Origin: Ereboglobus sp. PH5-10
GTDB lineage: Bacteria; Verrucomicrobiota; Verrucomicrobiia; Opitutales; Opitutaceae
NCBI RefSeq assembly: GCF_029504735.1
Contig: NZ_JAQFIP010000003.1
Location: 222,800-286,799, forward strand
Length of the DNA: 64,000 bases
Reading direction: 5' to 3'
Shown: piece by piece, positions 27,628 through 36,563 of the stretch
How the letters are laid out: the number at the start of each line of letters is the position of its first letter
How positions within the stretch are numbered: the stretch's first letter is position 1
Notes under the pieces: model-generated
What the model was told of the DNA's origin: nothing
The model's database searches: none
Seen by the model: only the letters and a program-made list of their open reading frames with translations
Position numbers and translations under genes: made by a program

Positions 27628-28323
27628 ATGGGACGCACAAGCAATGCCGATCAACGCCTGATGGACGCCGCGCTCTCGCTTATCTGGGAGCGGAGCTACG
27701 GTGCCATTACCGTTGATGACATTTGCCGGAAAGCGGAAGTAAAGAAGGGGAGTTTTTATTACTTTTTCGATTCCAAGGCGGACCTGGCCGTCGCGGCGTT
27801 GGATCGCTATTGGCGTGAGCAGAAACCATTGTGGGACAGCCAGTTCTCGCCAACTATAGAACCAATGCAACGCATCCGTGCGCATTGTGATGCCGTCTAT
27901 CGGCAACAAGTCGCGATCAAGGAACGCACGGGGCGCGTGCTGGGGTGCCCGTTTTGCACACTGGGTTCCGAAATTTGCAAACAAGACGAGGCGATTCGCG
28001 CCAAGATTTGCGAGATCCTCAGCAACAAGACAAAATATTGGGAATCAGCAATAAACGACGCACAAAAGGAAGGCCTTGCCGCCCCGGGAAATAGCGCCGA
28101 AAAGGCTCGTTGCGCAATGGCGTATTTCGAGGGTTTGCTCGCGCAGGCGCGCCTGCACAATAACGCCGAAACACTTGCGTCGCTCGGAGATCGGGTGTGC
28201 GAACATATGCTGGCCAGCAGGGACAGCTCACCAGGCAAGCCCAGCTCGCCGAGTGCGCCAACCTCAGTGGAAACGACCGCCCCGCCCGTGGAATCAGAGG
28301 AATTCGACCCGACCAAGTATTAA
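27628..28323 (+). CDS. TetR/AcrR-family transcriptional regulator
   Basis: A 231-residue repressor-type protein. I start at the ATG at 27628 (MGRTSNADQRLMDAALSLI), just after the palindrome, rather than at the in-frame codon at 27592 inside it. The helix-turn-helix is clear: YGAITVDDICRKAEVKKGSFYYFF (about 24-47). The ligand domain has the family phrase GCPFCTLGSE. The Cys-Pro-Phe-Cys pair and a third Cys (ICKQDE) could sense thiol-reactive or redox signals; this is inference. The C-terminal ~30 residues are a Ser/Pro-rich tail. A nitroreductase gene follows 74 bases downstream and is the obvious target. Confidence 0.93.
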   Translation: MGRTSNADQRLMDAALSLIWERSYGAITVDDICRKAEVKKGSFYYFFDSKADLAVAALDRYWREQKPLWDSQFSPTIEPMQRIRAHCDAVYRQQVAIKERTGRVLGCPFCTLGSEICKQDEAIRAKICEILSNKTKYWESAINDAQKEGLAAPGNSAEKARCAMAYFEGLLAQARLHNNAETLASLGDRVCEHMLASRDSSPGKPSSPSAPTSVETTAPPVESEEFDPTKY

Positions 28324-28397
28324 TAGACAACTAGTCAACTATTCAAAAACTATGCCGCGGTGAGGATTCAGCCGCAACCACATCTTCATTTTTCGTT

Positions 28398-29060
28398 ATG
28401 GACACATCAGAAAACACAATCACAACCGCCCAGCTTCTTGGCGCGCTCAACTGGAGATATGCGACGAAAAAGTTCGACGCATCAAAAAAGATTCCCGCCG
28501 AAACGTGGGCCGCGCTGGAGAAGGCGCTCGTGCTTTCGCCGTCGGCGTTCGGCCTGCAGCCGTGGAAGTTTTTCGTGGTGAACGACCCCGCGGTGCGCGC
28601 GCGCCTGATCGAGGCCTCCTACGGGCAGACACAGCCGGCGGATGCCTCGCATTTTGTCGTGTTCGCCCTCCGCAAAAACATCGGCGACGAATATCTGGAC
28701 AACTACCTGAGGCGCGCGGCGCAAGTTCGCGGTGTGCCCGCCGAAACGCTCAAGCCTTTCCGGCAGGCGATTGAGAGCAGCATTGAGCAACAGGCCAAAG
28801 CCGGCGTTCTGGATATCTCGCAAGCGCAGCAGTCGTTCATCGCGCTCGGGCAGTTCATGACATCGGCGGCGCTGCTCGGCATCGACACATGCGCGCTCGG
28901 GGGCATCGACCGCGAAAAATACGCGGAGCTTCTCGGGCTCGACCGCGAAAGCCACATGCCGCTTGTCGCGTGCGCCGCCGGTTATCGCGCCGCCGATGAC
29001 AAATACTCGTCAATTCCAAAAGTGCGTTTTGAGGATAGCGAAGTAATCACACATGTGTAA
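28398..29060 (+). CDS. NAD(P)H-dependent nitroreductase (NfsB-like)
   Basis: A 220-residue flavoprotein of the oxygen-insensitive nitroreductase family. The pattern LNWRYATKKFDASKKI and LSPSAFGLQPWKFFVVNDP near the N-terminus (FMN contacts), DYLDNYL-like middle and C-terminal GIDTCALGGIDREKYAELLGL are typical of NfsB/NfnB proteins. These reduce quinones, nitroaromatics and related electrophiles with NAD(P)H. The upstream TetR gene and its operator-like sites point to induction by such compounds. Confidence 0.93.
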   Translation: MDTSENTITTAQLLGALNWRYATKKFDASKKIPAETWAALEKALVLSPSAFGLQPWKFFVVNDPAVRARLIEASYGQTQPADASHFVVFALRKNIGDEYLDNYLRRAAQVRGVPAETLKPFRQAIESSIEQQAKAGVLDISQAQQSFIALGQFMTSAALLGIDTCALGGIDREKYAELLGLDRESHMPLVACAAGYRAADDKYSSIPKVRFEDSEVITHV

Positions 29061-29124
29061 AGTGACTGGAATGCGGCTCTCCGGAGCCGCATGAAAATCA
29101 CCGCACACACCATTGATTACCGCC

Positions 29125-30228
29125 ATGCCAACGCTTCAGGAACTCGCCAACCCGTCCGTCCTCACGCAGCCCGTTTACGAACCGGGCAAGCCCATCGAAG
29201 ACGTTGCCCGCGAACTCGGCCTCGATCCCGACGGCATCATCAAAATCGCGTCGAACGAAAATCCCTCGGGGCCGTCGCCGCTCGGCATCGAGGCGGCGCG
29301 GCGCGCGCTCGCGCAGGCGCAGCTTTACCCCGATGGCGGATGCGTCGCGCTGCGCGCCAAGCTCGCCGAAAAATGGCGGCTTTCGCCGGAGCAGTTTGCC
29401 GTCGGCAACGGCTCCAACGAATTGCTCGAGCTCGTGGGGCGCGTGTTCCTGCGCCCCGGCGACGAGGTGGTGATGGGCGCGCCCGCGTTTGCCGTGTATA
29501 AGCTGGTCGCGCTGCTCTTCGGCGCGAAGCCGGTCGAGGTGCCGCTCGTCAACCACACGCACGACCTCGCAGCGATGCTGCGCGCGGTCACGCCGCGGAC
29601 GCGCATCGTTTATTACGCCAGCCCGAACAACCCGACCGGCACGGTCAACAGCGCCGGGGAAATCCTCGATTTCGCGCGCGCGCTGCCGCCGCATGTCGTG
29701 CTTGTGTTCGACGAGGCCTACGCGGAATTTGTCGAGGCCGACGGCGACGCGCCGGACATTCGCCCGCTGATCGCCGAGGGCCGCCACGTGATCGGCTTGC
29801 GCACGTTTTCCAAGCTCTACGGACTCGCCGCGCTGCGCGTCGGCTACGGATACGCAAGCGCGGAGTTTGCCGCGCTGCTCAACCGCGTGCGCCAGCCGTT
29901 CAACGTGAACGCCATCGCGCAGGCCGCCGCCATCGCCGCGCTCGACGACCACGATTTCACGGGGCGCTGCACCAGGGAAAACAAAAGCGGCCTCGCACAA
30001 GTTGAGGAGGGCTGCCGCGCGCTCGGATTGGAGTGCGTGCCGAGCCGCGCGAATTTCATGCTTGTCAAGGTCGGCGACGGCGCGCGCGCGTTTGAGGCAT
30101 TGCAGCGCCGCGGCGTGATCGTGCGCCCGCTGCGCGGCTATGCGATGCCGGAGTGGATTCGCGTGACGATCGGCACCGCTCCGCAGAATGAGAAGTTTCT
30201 GGCAGAGCTGAGGCAAGCCCTCGCATGA
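29125..30228 (+). CDS. hisC: Histidinol-phosphate aminotransferase
   Basis: A 367-residue class I/II PLP-dependent aminotransferase acting in histidine synthesis (imidazole acetol-phosphate to histidinol phosphate). Family hallmarks are IKIASNENPSGPSPL near the N-terminus, YYASPNNPTGTV, VFDEAYAEF, the PLP lysine in RTFSKLYGLAALRVGYG, and SRANFMLV and PEWIRVTIG at the end. The ATG at 29125 is preferred over a TTG four codons upstream. No other his genes are adjacent. Related enzymes can also use aromatic amino acids. Confidence 0.93.
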   Translation: MPTLQELANPSVLTQPVYEPGKPIEDVARELGLDPDGIIKIASNENPSGPSPLGIEAARRALAQAQLYPDGGCVALRAKLAEKWRLSPEQFAVGNGSNELLELVGRVFLRPGDEVVMGAPAFAVYKLVALLFGAKPVEVPLVNHTHDLAAMLRAVTPRTRIVYYASPNNPTGTVNSAGEILDFARALPPHVVLVFDEAYAEFVEADGDAPDIRPLIAEGRHVIGLRTFSKLYGLAALRVGYGYASAEFAALLNRVRQPFNVNAIAQAAAIAALDDHDFTGRCTRENKSGLAQVEEGCRALGLECVPSRANFMLVKVGDGARAFEALQRRGVIVRPLRGYAMPEWIRVTIGTAPQNEKFLAELRQALA

Positions 30229-30341
30229 TTCGCGGCGGAAACCGAAGAGCGCCAAACCGCCCCGCCAAAAGGTTTTACTTTGCGACAGTCCATGCCGGCG
30301 AAATACCAAGGGATGACCTGACGATCGCCGGCTTCCCTCCC

Positions 30342-31772
30342 CTACTCCGGCAGCCACACCTCAAAGATTGAGCCGTGTTCGGGCGGGGCGGCGTTGCGCA
30401 CCGAGACCACGCCGCCATGCGCCTCGATAATCGCGCGCACCAAGCTCAATCCCAAGCCGAGGCCGGTTTGCGAGCGGCTCTGGTCGCTGCGATAAAGCCG
30501 CTCCCAGATTCGCCCCTGCTCGGCCTCGGGCACGCCGGGGCCGTTGTCACTGACCGCGAGCAGCGCGCCGTTTTGGATGCCGCGGCTTTCGGCGCGCGCG
30601 CCCAACATCACGCGTCCGCCGTCGGGCGTGTATTTGAGCGCGTTGTCCACCAGGTTCACGATGACCTGCCGCAGGCGTATCGGATCGGCGGATACAAACA
30701 GGGGGGCGGCGAACGGCGCGACCTCCAGGGTCTGCGCGCGCGCGTCGGCAACGTCGGCATACAGGTCGCACGCGGCGCGCAAGATCGTCTCCACGTTGCA
30801 TTGTTCGCGCTTGAGTTTGAGCATGCCGGAGTCGGCCTCGGAAATTTCCATGAGCGCGCGCAACAGGCGCAGCACCTCGTCGGAGCGCTCGATGTTGTCG
30901 GCGAGCGCGTCGCGCATGGCCGGCTCGCCGCCGTTGGCAAGCGCGAGCTCGGCGGTGCCGCGCATGCTTGTGAGCGGCGTGCGCAAGTCGTGCGCAACGT
31001 TGTCGAGCGCCTCGCGCATGGAGCGGAGCAGCGCGGCGTTTTTGTCGAGCACGGTGTTGAACAGGCGCACGAGCTCGGCGATGTCGTTGTCGCGCCTGGG
31101 CTCGGCCACGCGCGCGTCGAGCGCACCGGTGCTGATAATCTGTTGCGCCGTGTCGATGACGCCCTGGAGCGGTTTGACTGCGCGGCGCGCGGCGAACCAG
31201 CCGACGGCAAAACCCACCAGCACGACCGCCCCGGCCACAAACGTGAACGTGCGCTGAAGCGGCTTGAGCAGGGTGGCGCGATTGTTCGTGCTGACGCCCA
31301 CTTGCAGCAGGAAGCCGCCGCGCAGCATTTTTGAAAACACAATCAGGTCCTCCTGCTGGTCCTGCGGCACGCGCCACGAGTAAACTTGCTGCTCCGTCCA
31401 GAAACCCCAGCTGTCGGGCACCCGCACGCGCTTGGCCTCCTTGTCGATCCAGTCGTTCGGGACGATCAAAATGGGCGTGGCGCCGTTTGGCATGATCATG
31501 CGAACGAACAGCGGACGGTCGAGCAGTGTGTTTGAGCCGCGATACAGCGCGAGTTGCAGGCCGGGCTCGCCCTGCGTGTTGTAAATGTGGGCGTATTCCT
31601 CGATGCGGTTCCTGACCGCGTCCTCGTCGCGCTGCGCGAGTTGTTTTCCGAGCAGCCAGTAGAGCAGGACGAACAGCGCCGTGAAGCCGACGGTGAACAG
31701 CAGCGCGAACGTCACGCTCAGGCGGATCGCCACCGAGCGGCGTATTCGTTTAATGACTCCCTTTGAAAACAT
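30342..31772 (-). CDS. Sensor histidine kinase
   Basis: A 476-residue inner-membrane kinase. It has two transmembrane helices (about 17-40 and 180-202) enclosing a periplasmic sensor of ~140 residues, and a HAMP region (RAVKPLQGVIDTAQQI). The phosphoacceptor motif is VAHDLRTPLTSMRGTAELAL. The ATPase domain has N box VNLVDNALKYTPDGG, G1 DNGPGVPE and G2 GLGLGLSLVRAIIEAHGG. Its start overlaps the response regulator gene by 23 bases. The layout is that of CusS/QseC-like sensors, but the signal is unknown. Being downstream of the mla cluster, it may respond to envelope state. Confidence 0.95.
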   Translation of the reverse strand: MFSKGVIKRIRRSVAIRLSVTFALLFTVGFTALFVLLYWLLGKQLAQRDEDAVRNRIEEYAHIYNTQGEPGLQLALYRGSNTLLDRPLFVRMIMPNGATPILIVPNDWIDKEAKRVRVPDSWGFWTEQQVYSWRVPQDQQEDLIVFSKMLRGGFLLQVGVSTNNRATLLKPLQRTFTFVAGAVVLVGFAVGWFAARRAVKPLQGVIDTAQQIISTGALDARVAEPRRDNDIAELVRLFNTVLDKNAALLRSMREALDNVAHDLRTPLTSMRGTAELALANGGEPAMRDALADNIERSDEVLRLLRALMEISEADSGMLKLKREQCNVETILRAACDLYADVADARAQTLEVAPFAAPLFVSADPIRLRQVIVNLVDNALKYTPDGGRVMLGARAESRGIQNGALLAVSDNGPGVPEAEQGRIWERLYRSDQSRSQTGLGLGLSLVRAIIEAHGGVVSVRNAAPPEHGSIFEVWLPE

Positions 31773-32430
31773 AACCGACGCCCCTCACCGTTTCGATGCG
31801 TGTTTTGTCGGGATCAACTTTCATGCGCAACCGGTGCATGAGCACATCGACGACGTTGGTTTGCGGATCGAAGCTGTAATCCCACACATGTTCGAGAATC
31901 ATTGTTTTTGTGAGCGGCCTGCCCGGATTGCGCATCAGGTATTCGAGCAGTGAAAACTCGCGCGGCTGCAGCTCCACTTTTTGCCCGGAGACTGTCACCT
32001 CGCGCGTCACCAGGTCCATGACGACGTCGTTCACCGAAAGCCGCATCGCCTCGGGGGCGCGTGTGGCGCGGCGTATCAACGCCTGCAGGCGCGCCGAGAG
32101 TTCCGCAAACGCGAAGGGTTTTGTCAGGTAATCGTCGCCGCCGGCCTGAAGCCCCTTGATGCGATCCTCCACGGTGGCACGCGCGCTCAGGAATAGCACC
32201 GGCAAATCAGCGCGGTGGTTGCGCAGGCGCTTGACAAGCGAGAGGCCGTCGAGCCGCGGCAGCATCACATCGACGATGGCGGCGTCGTAAGGCGTGTTCA
32301 TTGCGAGCGCGAGTCCCGTGTCCCCGTCGGGCGCGTGATCCGCGGCGTAGCCCTCCTGCTTGAGTCCCTTGACCACAAACTGGGCGATTTTTGCATCATC
32401 TTCGACAACGAGAATCCTCACGTCACGCAT
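31750..32430 (-). CDS. OmpR-family response regulator
   Basis: A 226-residue two-domain regulator. The receiver domain has the acidic pair VVEDD, phosphoacceptor AIVDVMLPRLDG (about Asp53), the Thr/Ser switch LFLSARA and the lysine KPF. The C-terminal winged helix follows the OmpR/PhoB pattern (LLEYLMRNPGRPLTKTMILE, DVLMHRLRMKVD, ETVRGVGYVF). It partners the overlapping kinase gene. It lies 71 bases downstream of the auxiliary lipoprotein gene on the same strand, so mla and regulator genes could share a transcript. Confidence 0.95.
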   Translation of the reverse strand: MRDVRILVVEDDAKIAQFVVKGLKQEGYAADHAPDGDTGLALAMNTPYDAAIVDVMLPRLDGLSLVKRLRNHRADLPVLFLSARATVEDRIKGLQAGGDDYLTKPFAFAELSARLQALIRRATRAPEAMRLSVNDVVMDLVTREVTVSGQKVELQPREFSLLEYLMRNPGRPLTKTMILEHVWDYSFDPQTNVVDVLMHRLRMKVDPDKTRIETVRGVGYVFKGSH

Positions 32431-32501
32431 GAGAGCATACTTGGGGGCGTTGCGGAAGAAATATGTGCGGCAAGGCGCATGGGGGCCGGAGGTGTCGCCG
32501 G

Positions 32502-33173
32502 CTATTCCGCGCCGGAACGCGGCGTCGCCGGGAGATTCCGCGCGATGTCGTCGGCAAGGGCGGAGGCGGCTTGGCCGAGGAGCGCGGCGAGGGAGGAAGA
32601 ATCCTTGCCGTCCCAGTCGGCGGCGGGAGCCGTGAATTTGCGGATGCCCGTGACCGTGTTTCCACCCGGCGCCGTGATTTCATACTCGGCGGTGAAGCGC
32701 GCGACGGGTGATGCCCCGGCACCCGAAACCGCGCCTTCGCATTCGATGATGCGGATGCTCACGTCGTAATCGCGTTTCACTCGGCCGGGGCGAAGTTCCA
32801 CGCCGGACACGGAATTGGTGGCGATGAGGCGCTCGCTCACGATGCGCGTGATTCCGGCATCAAGCGTCTCGGCCCAGCGGGAGAATTCGTGATAAACAAT
32901 TTCACTGGTTCCGTGGCGGACGGCGATGTTTCTGCGCGCGCGCAGGTAGGCGGGAACCTCAACGGAGCGAAGGGCGAGGAATGGTTTGCCCTTGTTTATC
33001 TCGCCGGCACCGGCTTGCGACGCATTGGATGGCATCGTGAGCACGTAGTATCGCGTTGGGTCTGCCTTGGGCTCGGGCACGATGGAGCAACCGGAGGCCA
33101 GAAGGATAGAGGCCAGAAGGCCAGAAAGCCAGAGGACGGAGGATAGAAAACGGAGGGATCGGATGGTGGTCAT
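32502..33173 (-). CDS. ABC-type transport auxiliary lipoprotein (PqiC/MlaB-position component)
   Basis: A 223-residue lipoprotein with lipobox LLASGC (Cys at residue 29). The mature part follows the ABC_trans_aux/PqiC pattern (DPTRYYVLTMPS, FLALRSVEVPAYLRARRNIAVR, WAETLDAGITRIVSERLIAT). Such proteins sit in the outer membrane facing the MCE ring. As third gene after mlaE, mlaF and mlaD, it fits the outer part of the same lipid transport system. Oddly, the hydrophobic core of its signal peptide (LSGLLASILLAS) is encoded by the CTGGCCT tandem-repeat tract. Confidence 0.87.
   Translation of the reverse strand: MTTIRSLRFLSSVLWLSGLLASILLASGCSIVPEPKADPTRYYVLTMPSNASQAGAGEINKGKPFLALRSVEVPAYLRARRNIAVRHGTSEIVYHEFSRWAETLDAGITRIVSERLIATNSVSGVELRPGRVKRDYDVSIRIIECEGAVSGAGASPVARFTAEYEITAPGGNTVTGIRKFTAPAADWDGKDSSSLAALLGQAASALADDIARNLPATPRSGAE
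33091..33153. repeat. CTGGCYT tandem tract within a signal-peptide-coding region
   Basis: On the plus strand these are GGCCAGAA-type units of 7-8 bases, the same family as in smc. On the coding (minus) strand they read CTTCTGGCC and make the hydrophobic core of the lipoprotein signal. The tract at 33252-33302 is its inverted partner about 100 bases away. Confidence 0.85.
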
Positions 33174-33251
33174 GGAAAGGGAGGAGTTTGCAGTTTACGG
33201 TTTACAGTTGGCGCGCTGCCGCGCGGTGAGGAATTTTAAGATGGGATTTTA

Positions 33252-33302
33252 GGATTCCGGTCTCTGGCTTTCTGGCCTCTGGTCTTCTGGTATTCTGACT
33301 TT
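33252..33302. repeat. CTGGCYT tandem tract after mlaD
   Basis: CTGGCTTT, CTGGCCT, CTGGTCTT, CTGGTATT and CTGACTTT in succession, directly abutting the mlaD stop codon. It is inverted relative to the tract at 33091-33153, so the mlaD-lipoprotein junction can form a hairpin. Confidence 0.85.
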
Positions 33303-34315
33303 CACGGTTGTTTTTTTCCGGAGATAATCGCGCTGGGATTTCGTTCGAGATAGTCGAGAAGCTGCTGGAGGGTTTCCGCTGTTTCACTGAACTGGCGGAG
33401 GGCGCGCGTGGCGTCCTCGCCGAGTCCGCCCTGCGCCTCGACCAATTGTTTGGCGGCGTCCGCCGCCTCGCCGACCTTGTTGATGGCGGTTTGCGCGTCA
33501 ACGAGCACGGTGTCGAGGCGCTCGCCGACCGGCCCGACAGCACGATCGAATCTTGAAAGGGTGCGGCGAAACTCGGCGATGGCGGAGCTCATGTCGGTGA
33601 ACATCCTTCGAACCTCGGCCGACTCGGCGAGCGAGGCGACGGATTTGCCGGCGCGGGTGAGCTCGGTGTTGAGGGAGGCAAGATCGAGCGAGTTGACCTG
33701 GCCGCGCAGGTCCTTGATGAGGCCGCGGAGCTCGTGTGTGAATTCGGGAAGGTTCATGCGCTTCACATCGGCGAGCAGGTCGGTGATGTTGGCCTGAAGC
33801 GCGGCGATGGCGGAAGTCGTGGCGGGAATGACGACGTAGCCTTTGTCGTCCAGCATGGTCACGGCGGGCGGAGGCTGGTTTGCGAACTCCGAGGGATTTC
33901 GGAAATCGAGCTCGACGAAGAGCAGCCCGGTGGCGAGGCCCTGGATGCCGAGCTCGGCGCGGAGTCCGTGCTTGATCATTTGTTGCAGGCTCTTGCGGTC
34001 GTTGACGTCGATGAGGGAGCCCTTGCTGTCGACTATGATGTTGCGGCTGAACTCGCAGACGACCGCGACGACGGATGCGTTGGTGGCCCCGTTGTAAACG
34101 ACATTCATGTCGACCACGCGCCCGACGCGCACGCCGCGGAGCTTCACGGGCGAGCCGAGGTCGAGCCCGTGCGTCGATTCGTCAAAATACACGATGAAGC
34201 GTTTCGGGCTGGAGAAAAAATTGATGCCGCCAAAGGACACGATGCCAACGATGGCGATCAGTATGGCGCCTAGGACAAATAAGCCGACCAAGGTCGGGCT
34301 GACTCTGGTTCTCAT
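33302..34315 (-). CDS. mlaD: MlaD-family MCE-domain protein
   Basis: A 337-residue substrate-binding component of an Mla-type lipid transporter. It has one N-terminal transmembrane helix (LVGLFVLGAILIAIVGIVSF) and then the MCE domain (KRFIVYFDESTHGLDLGSPVKLRGVRVGRV, about 38-110). A long helical region follows that in this family forms a tube or periplasmic helix bundle (about 165-325). It anchors in the inner membrane and binds phospholipid in the periplasm. mlaF lies 54 bases upstream in the same direction. Confidence 0.92.
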   Translation of the reverse strand: MRTRVSPTLVGLFVLGAILIAIVGIVSFGGINFFSSPKRFIVYFDESTHGLDLGSPVKLRGVRVGRVVDMNVVYNGATNASVVAVVCEFSRNIIVDSKGSLIDVNDRKSLQQMIKHGLRAELGIQGLATGLLFVELDFRNPSEFANQPPPAVTMLDDKGYVVIPATTSAIAALQANITDLLADVKRMNLPEFTHELRGLIKDLRGQVNSLDLASLNTELTRAGKSVASLAESAEVRRMFTDMSSAIAEFRRTLSRFDRAVGPVGERLDTVLVDAQTAINKVGEAADAAKQLVEAQGGLGEDATRALRQFSETAETLQQLLDYLERNPSAIISGKKQP

Positions 34316-34369
34316 GGGAAAAGTTTAAGTTTGAAGTTCGGGTTCATTGAGAGGGACGGGAATTAGTTT

Positions 34370-35206
34370 TCATTTCTTCACCTTAAACTCGTCGCGCTGA
34401 GGCCGGGCGAGCGCGCCGCGCTGCAGGAAATCGCGCACGCGGGTGTCGGTGCTCGACACGGCGAGTTGCGCGGGCGGCCCCTCGGCGATGGCGCCCCGCG
34501 CCTCGCGATCAAGCATCAGGATGCGGTCGGCGATGCCGTAGATGCTGGCGAGCTCGTGCGAAACGATGATGAGCGTGGTGCCGAGGCTGTCGCGGATGGA
34601 GAGCAGGAGATTGTCGAGGTTGCGCGAGGTTACGGGGTCGAGTCCGGCGGAGGGCTCGTCGAAGAAAACGATCTTGGGGTCGAGCGCGAGGGCGCGAGCG
34701 AGGCCCGCGCGTTTTTTCATGCCGCCGCTGATTTCCGAGGGATAATAGTCCTCGAAGCCGCTGAGGCCGACCTGTGCGAGTTTGTGCGCGACGACAATGT
34801 CGCGCTCCTGTTTTGTAAGCGTGGTGTATTCCTCGAGGGGAAGCGCGACGTTTTCGCGAAGCGTGAGCGCGCTCCAGAGCGCGGCGCTCTGGTAGAGGAC
34901 GCCGAAAGTTTTGAGGTGTTCGCGACGGCGCGCGAGGCTGGCGTTGGTGAAGTCCTCGCCGAAATAAACCACGCGGCCCGCCGTCGGCTGGTGAAGGCCG
35001 ATCATGTGCTTGAGGAGCGTGCTTTTGCCGCAACCGCTGCCGCCGACGATAAAAAAGATTTCCCCGCGCTTGACGGTGAAGTTGATGTTCTCGATCACAA
35101 CGCGCCCGTCGTAACCGCAGCGCAGGTTTTCAACACCGATGGCGGTTTGCGCGCCGGACGCGGCAGGGCGGTGCGGTGACGGGGTGTTGGAAGCGGGAGT
35201 GTTCAT
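34370..35206 (-). CDS. mlaF: Mla-type ABC transporter ATP-binding protein
   Basis: A 278-residue ABC ATPase. It shows Walker A GGSGCGKST, Q-loop VLYQSAALWSALTLRENVALP (the MlaF-type form), signature EISGGMKKRAGLARAL, Walker B IVFFDEPSAGLDPVTS and the switch histidine VSHELAS. The SGGMKKR signature is specific to the Mla/Ttg2A group. A 20-residue Ser/Pro/Ala-rich stretch precedes the domain. It powers lipid movement through the mlaE product encoded 35 bases upstream. Confidence 0.95.
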   Translation of the reverse strand: MNTPASNTPSPHRPAASGAQTAIGVENLRCGYDGRVVIENINFTVKRGEIFFIVGGSGCGKSTLLKHMIGLHQPTAGRVVYFGEDFTNASLARRREHLKTFGVLYQSAALWSALTLRENVALPLEEYTTLTKQERDIVVAHKLAQVGLSGFEDYYPSEISGGMKKRAGLARALALDPKIVFFDEPSAGLDPVTSRNLDNLLLSIRDSLGTTLIIVSHELASIYGIADRILMLDREARGAIAEGPPAQLAVSSTDTRVRDFLQRGALARPQRDEFKVKK

Positions 35207-35241
35207 TCTACATTATGCATTCTTTATTAGCGCGCGGCGCG

Positions 35242-36393
35242 TCACCATCCGAGAATATTGAAGAGCACCGCGTAAACGGCGCAGGCGACGATTATGTAGA
35301 GCATGGCGGTGACGACCGCGGAGGTGGCGGCGCTGCCGACGCCGGCGGAATCGCGCCGGGCCTGAAGTCCGCGCAGGCAGCCGGCGAGCCCGATGATGAT
35401 GCCGTAGGTGGCGGCCTTGATGAGGCCGGTGGTGATGTCGGACATGTCGAGCGCGGACTGCATCTGAATCCAGTAGGCGGAGGGCGAGATTTTGAGAAGC
35501 AAGGCGGCGACGGTCATGCCGCCGAGATTGCCGAGCGCGTTGGAATAGAGGGAAAGCAGCGGCATCATAATCGCGAGCGCGACGATGCGCGGGATGACAA
35601 GGAAATCGACGGGGCGAATGCCGAATGTGACGAGCGCGTCGATTTCCTCGCCGGTCTTCATGTTGGCGATCTGCGCGGCAAACGCGCCGCCGGTGCGCCC
35701 GGACAAAACGATGCCGGTCATCATCGCGCCCATCTCGCGAACCATGGCGAGCGCGACGAGGGTGGCGATGAAGATGTCACCTCCGTATTGGCGGAGCACA
35801 ACGGCGCCGATGTAGGCGAGGATGACGCCGACGAGAAAGCTGATGAGCCCGACGATGGGCAGCGCCATGGCGCCGCAGCGTTGCATTTCCTGAAGGCAGT
35901 CGCGCCAGCGAAATTTCTTCGGATGGCGCGCGAGGTGAAACGCGCTGATCACGCATTCGCCGACAAACTGTGTGAATTGTTTGGCCTGCTTGTAGGCGGA
36001 GACGGAGGCGAGACCGGCCGTGGCGAGAATGTTGGGGCGGCGCTGCCTGTCGATCGGACGCACGCGCGCATCGCGCATGGACTTGAGCGGCCGGCGAATG
36101 TTTTCGGGAAGCGCGCTTTCGTCGGGCTCCACCTGGTTGTTTTCGCACCAGTCGAACGCCTCGCGCAGGAAGAGGACGAGCGAAGTGTCCCATTCCGTCA
36201 CCTGTGAAGTGTCGGGGCGAAGCCTGCCGGCCTTTAATGCGAGCGCGGCGAGGCTGGCGGTGTCGAACGATGCCCATTCGGGCGTGCCGCCGGTGATTTG
36301 CCACGAGCCGCCGAGCTCAAGTCGAACGCCGTCCTGGTCCGGAACGGCGCGCGCCCGCGCTGCGGTGGATGTTGTCGTGGTGGAAATGCTCAT
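35242..36393 (-). CDS. mlaE: Mla-type ABC transporter permease with N-terminal STAS-like domain
   Basis: A 383-residue protein. The C-terminal ~250 residues form the MlaE permease (SFLVGVILAYIGAVVLRQYGG, EMGAMMTGIVLSGRTGGAFAAQIA, GIRPVDFLVIPRIVAL, GLIKAATYGIIIGLAGC). The N-terminal ~100 residues (LGGSWQITGG...WDTSLVLFLREAFDWCENN) resemble an MlaB-like STAS domain, so MlaB and MlaE functions appear fused, as in other YrbE-type proteins. I use the ATG at 36393; a GTG two codons upstream (36399) is possible. This is the first gene of the mla cluster. Confidence 0.92.
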   Translation of the reverse strand: MSISTTTTSTAARARAVPDQDGVRLELGGSWQITGGTPEWASFDTASLAALALKAGRLRPDTSQVTEWDTSLVLFLREAFDWCENNQVEPDESALPENIRRPLKSMRDARVRPIDRQRRPNILATAGLASVSAYKQAKQFTQFVGECVISAFHLARHPKKFRWRDCLQEMQRCGAMALPIVGLISFLVGVILAYIGAVVLRQYGGDIFIATLVALAMVREMGAMMTGIVLSGRTGGAFAAQIANMKTGEEIDALVTFGIRPVDFLVIPRIVALAIMMPLLSLYSNALGNLGGMTVAALLLKISPSAYWIQMQSALDMSDITTGLIKAATYGIIIGLAGCLRGLQARRDSAGVGSAATSAVVTAMLYIIVACAVYAVLFNILGW

Positions 36394-36563
36394 TCGCACA
36401 AAATAACTGGTTCATTATTGGGAAAACCTAAACGCAAAAGTGTGCCACGTTTTGCAGGGCGCATCCCAAGATTTTGCAATGTTTCGTAAAATATACGGTT
36501 AAATCCCCGCATAAGCGCGCGCAAAGGAAGTCTGGGCGGCGTCACCGCGGCGCGGGCGGAACC

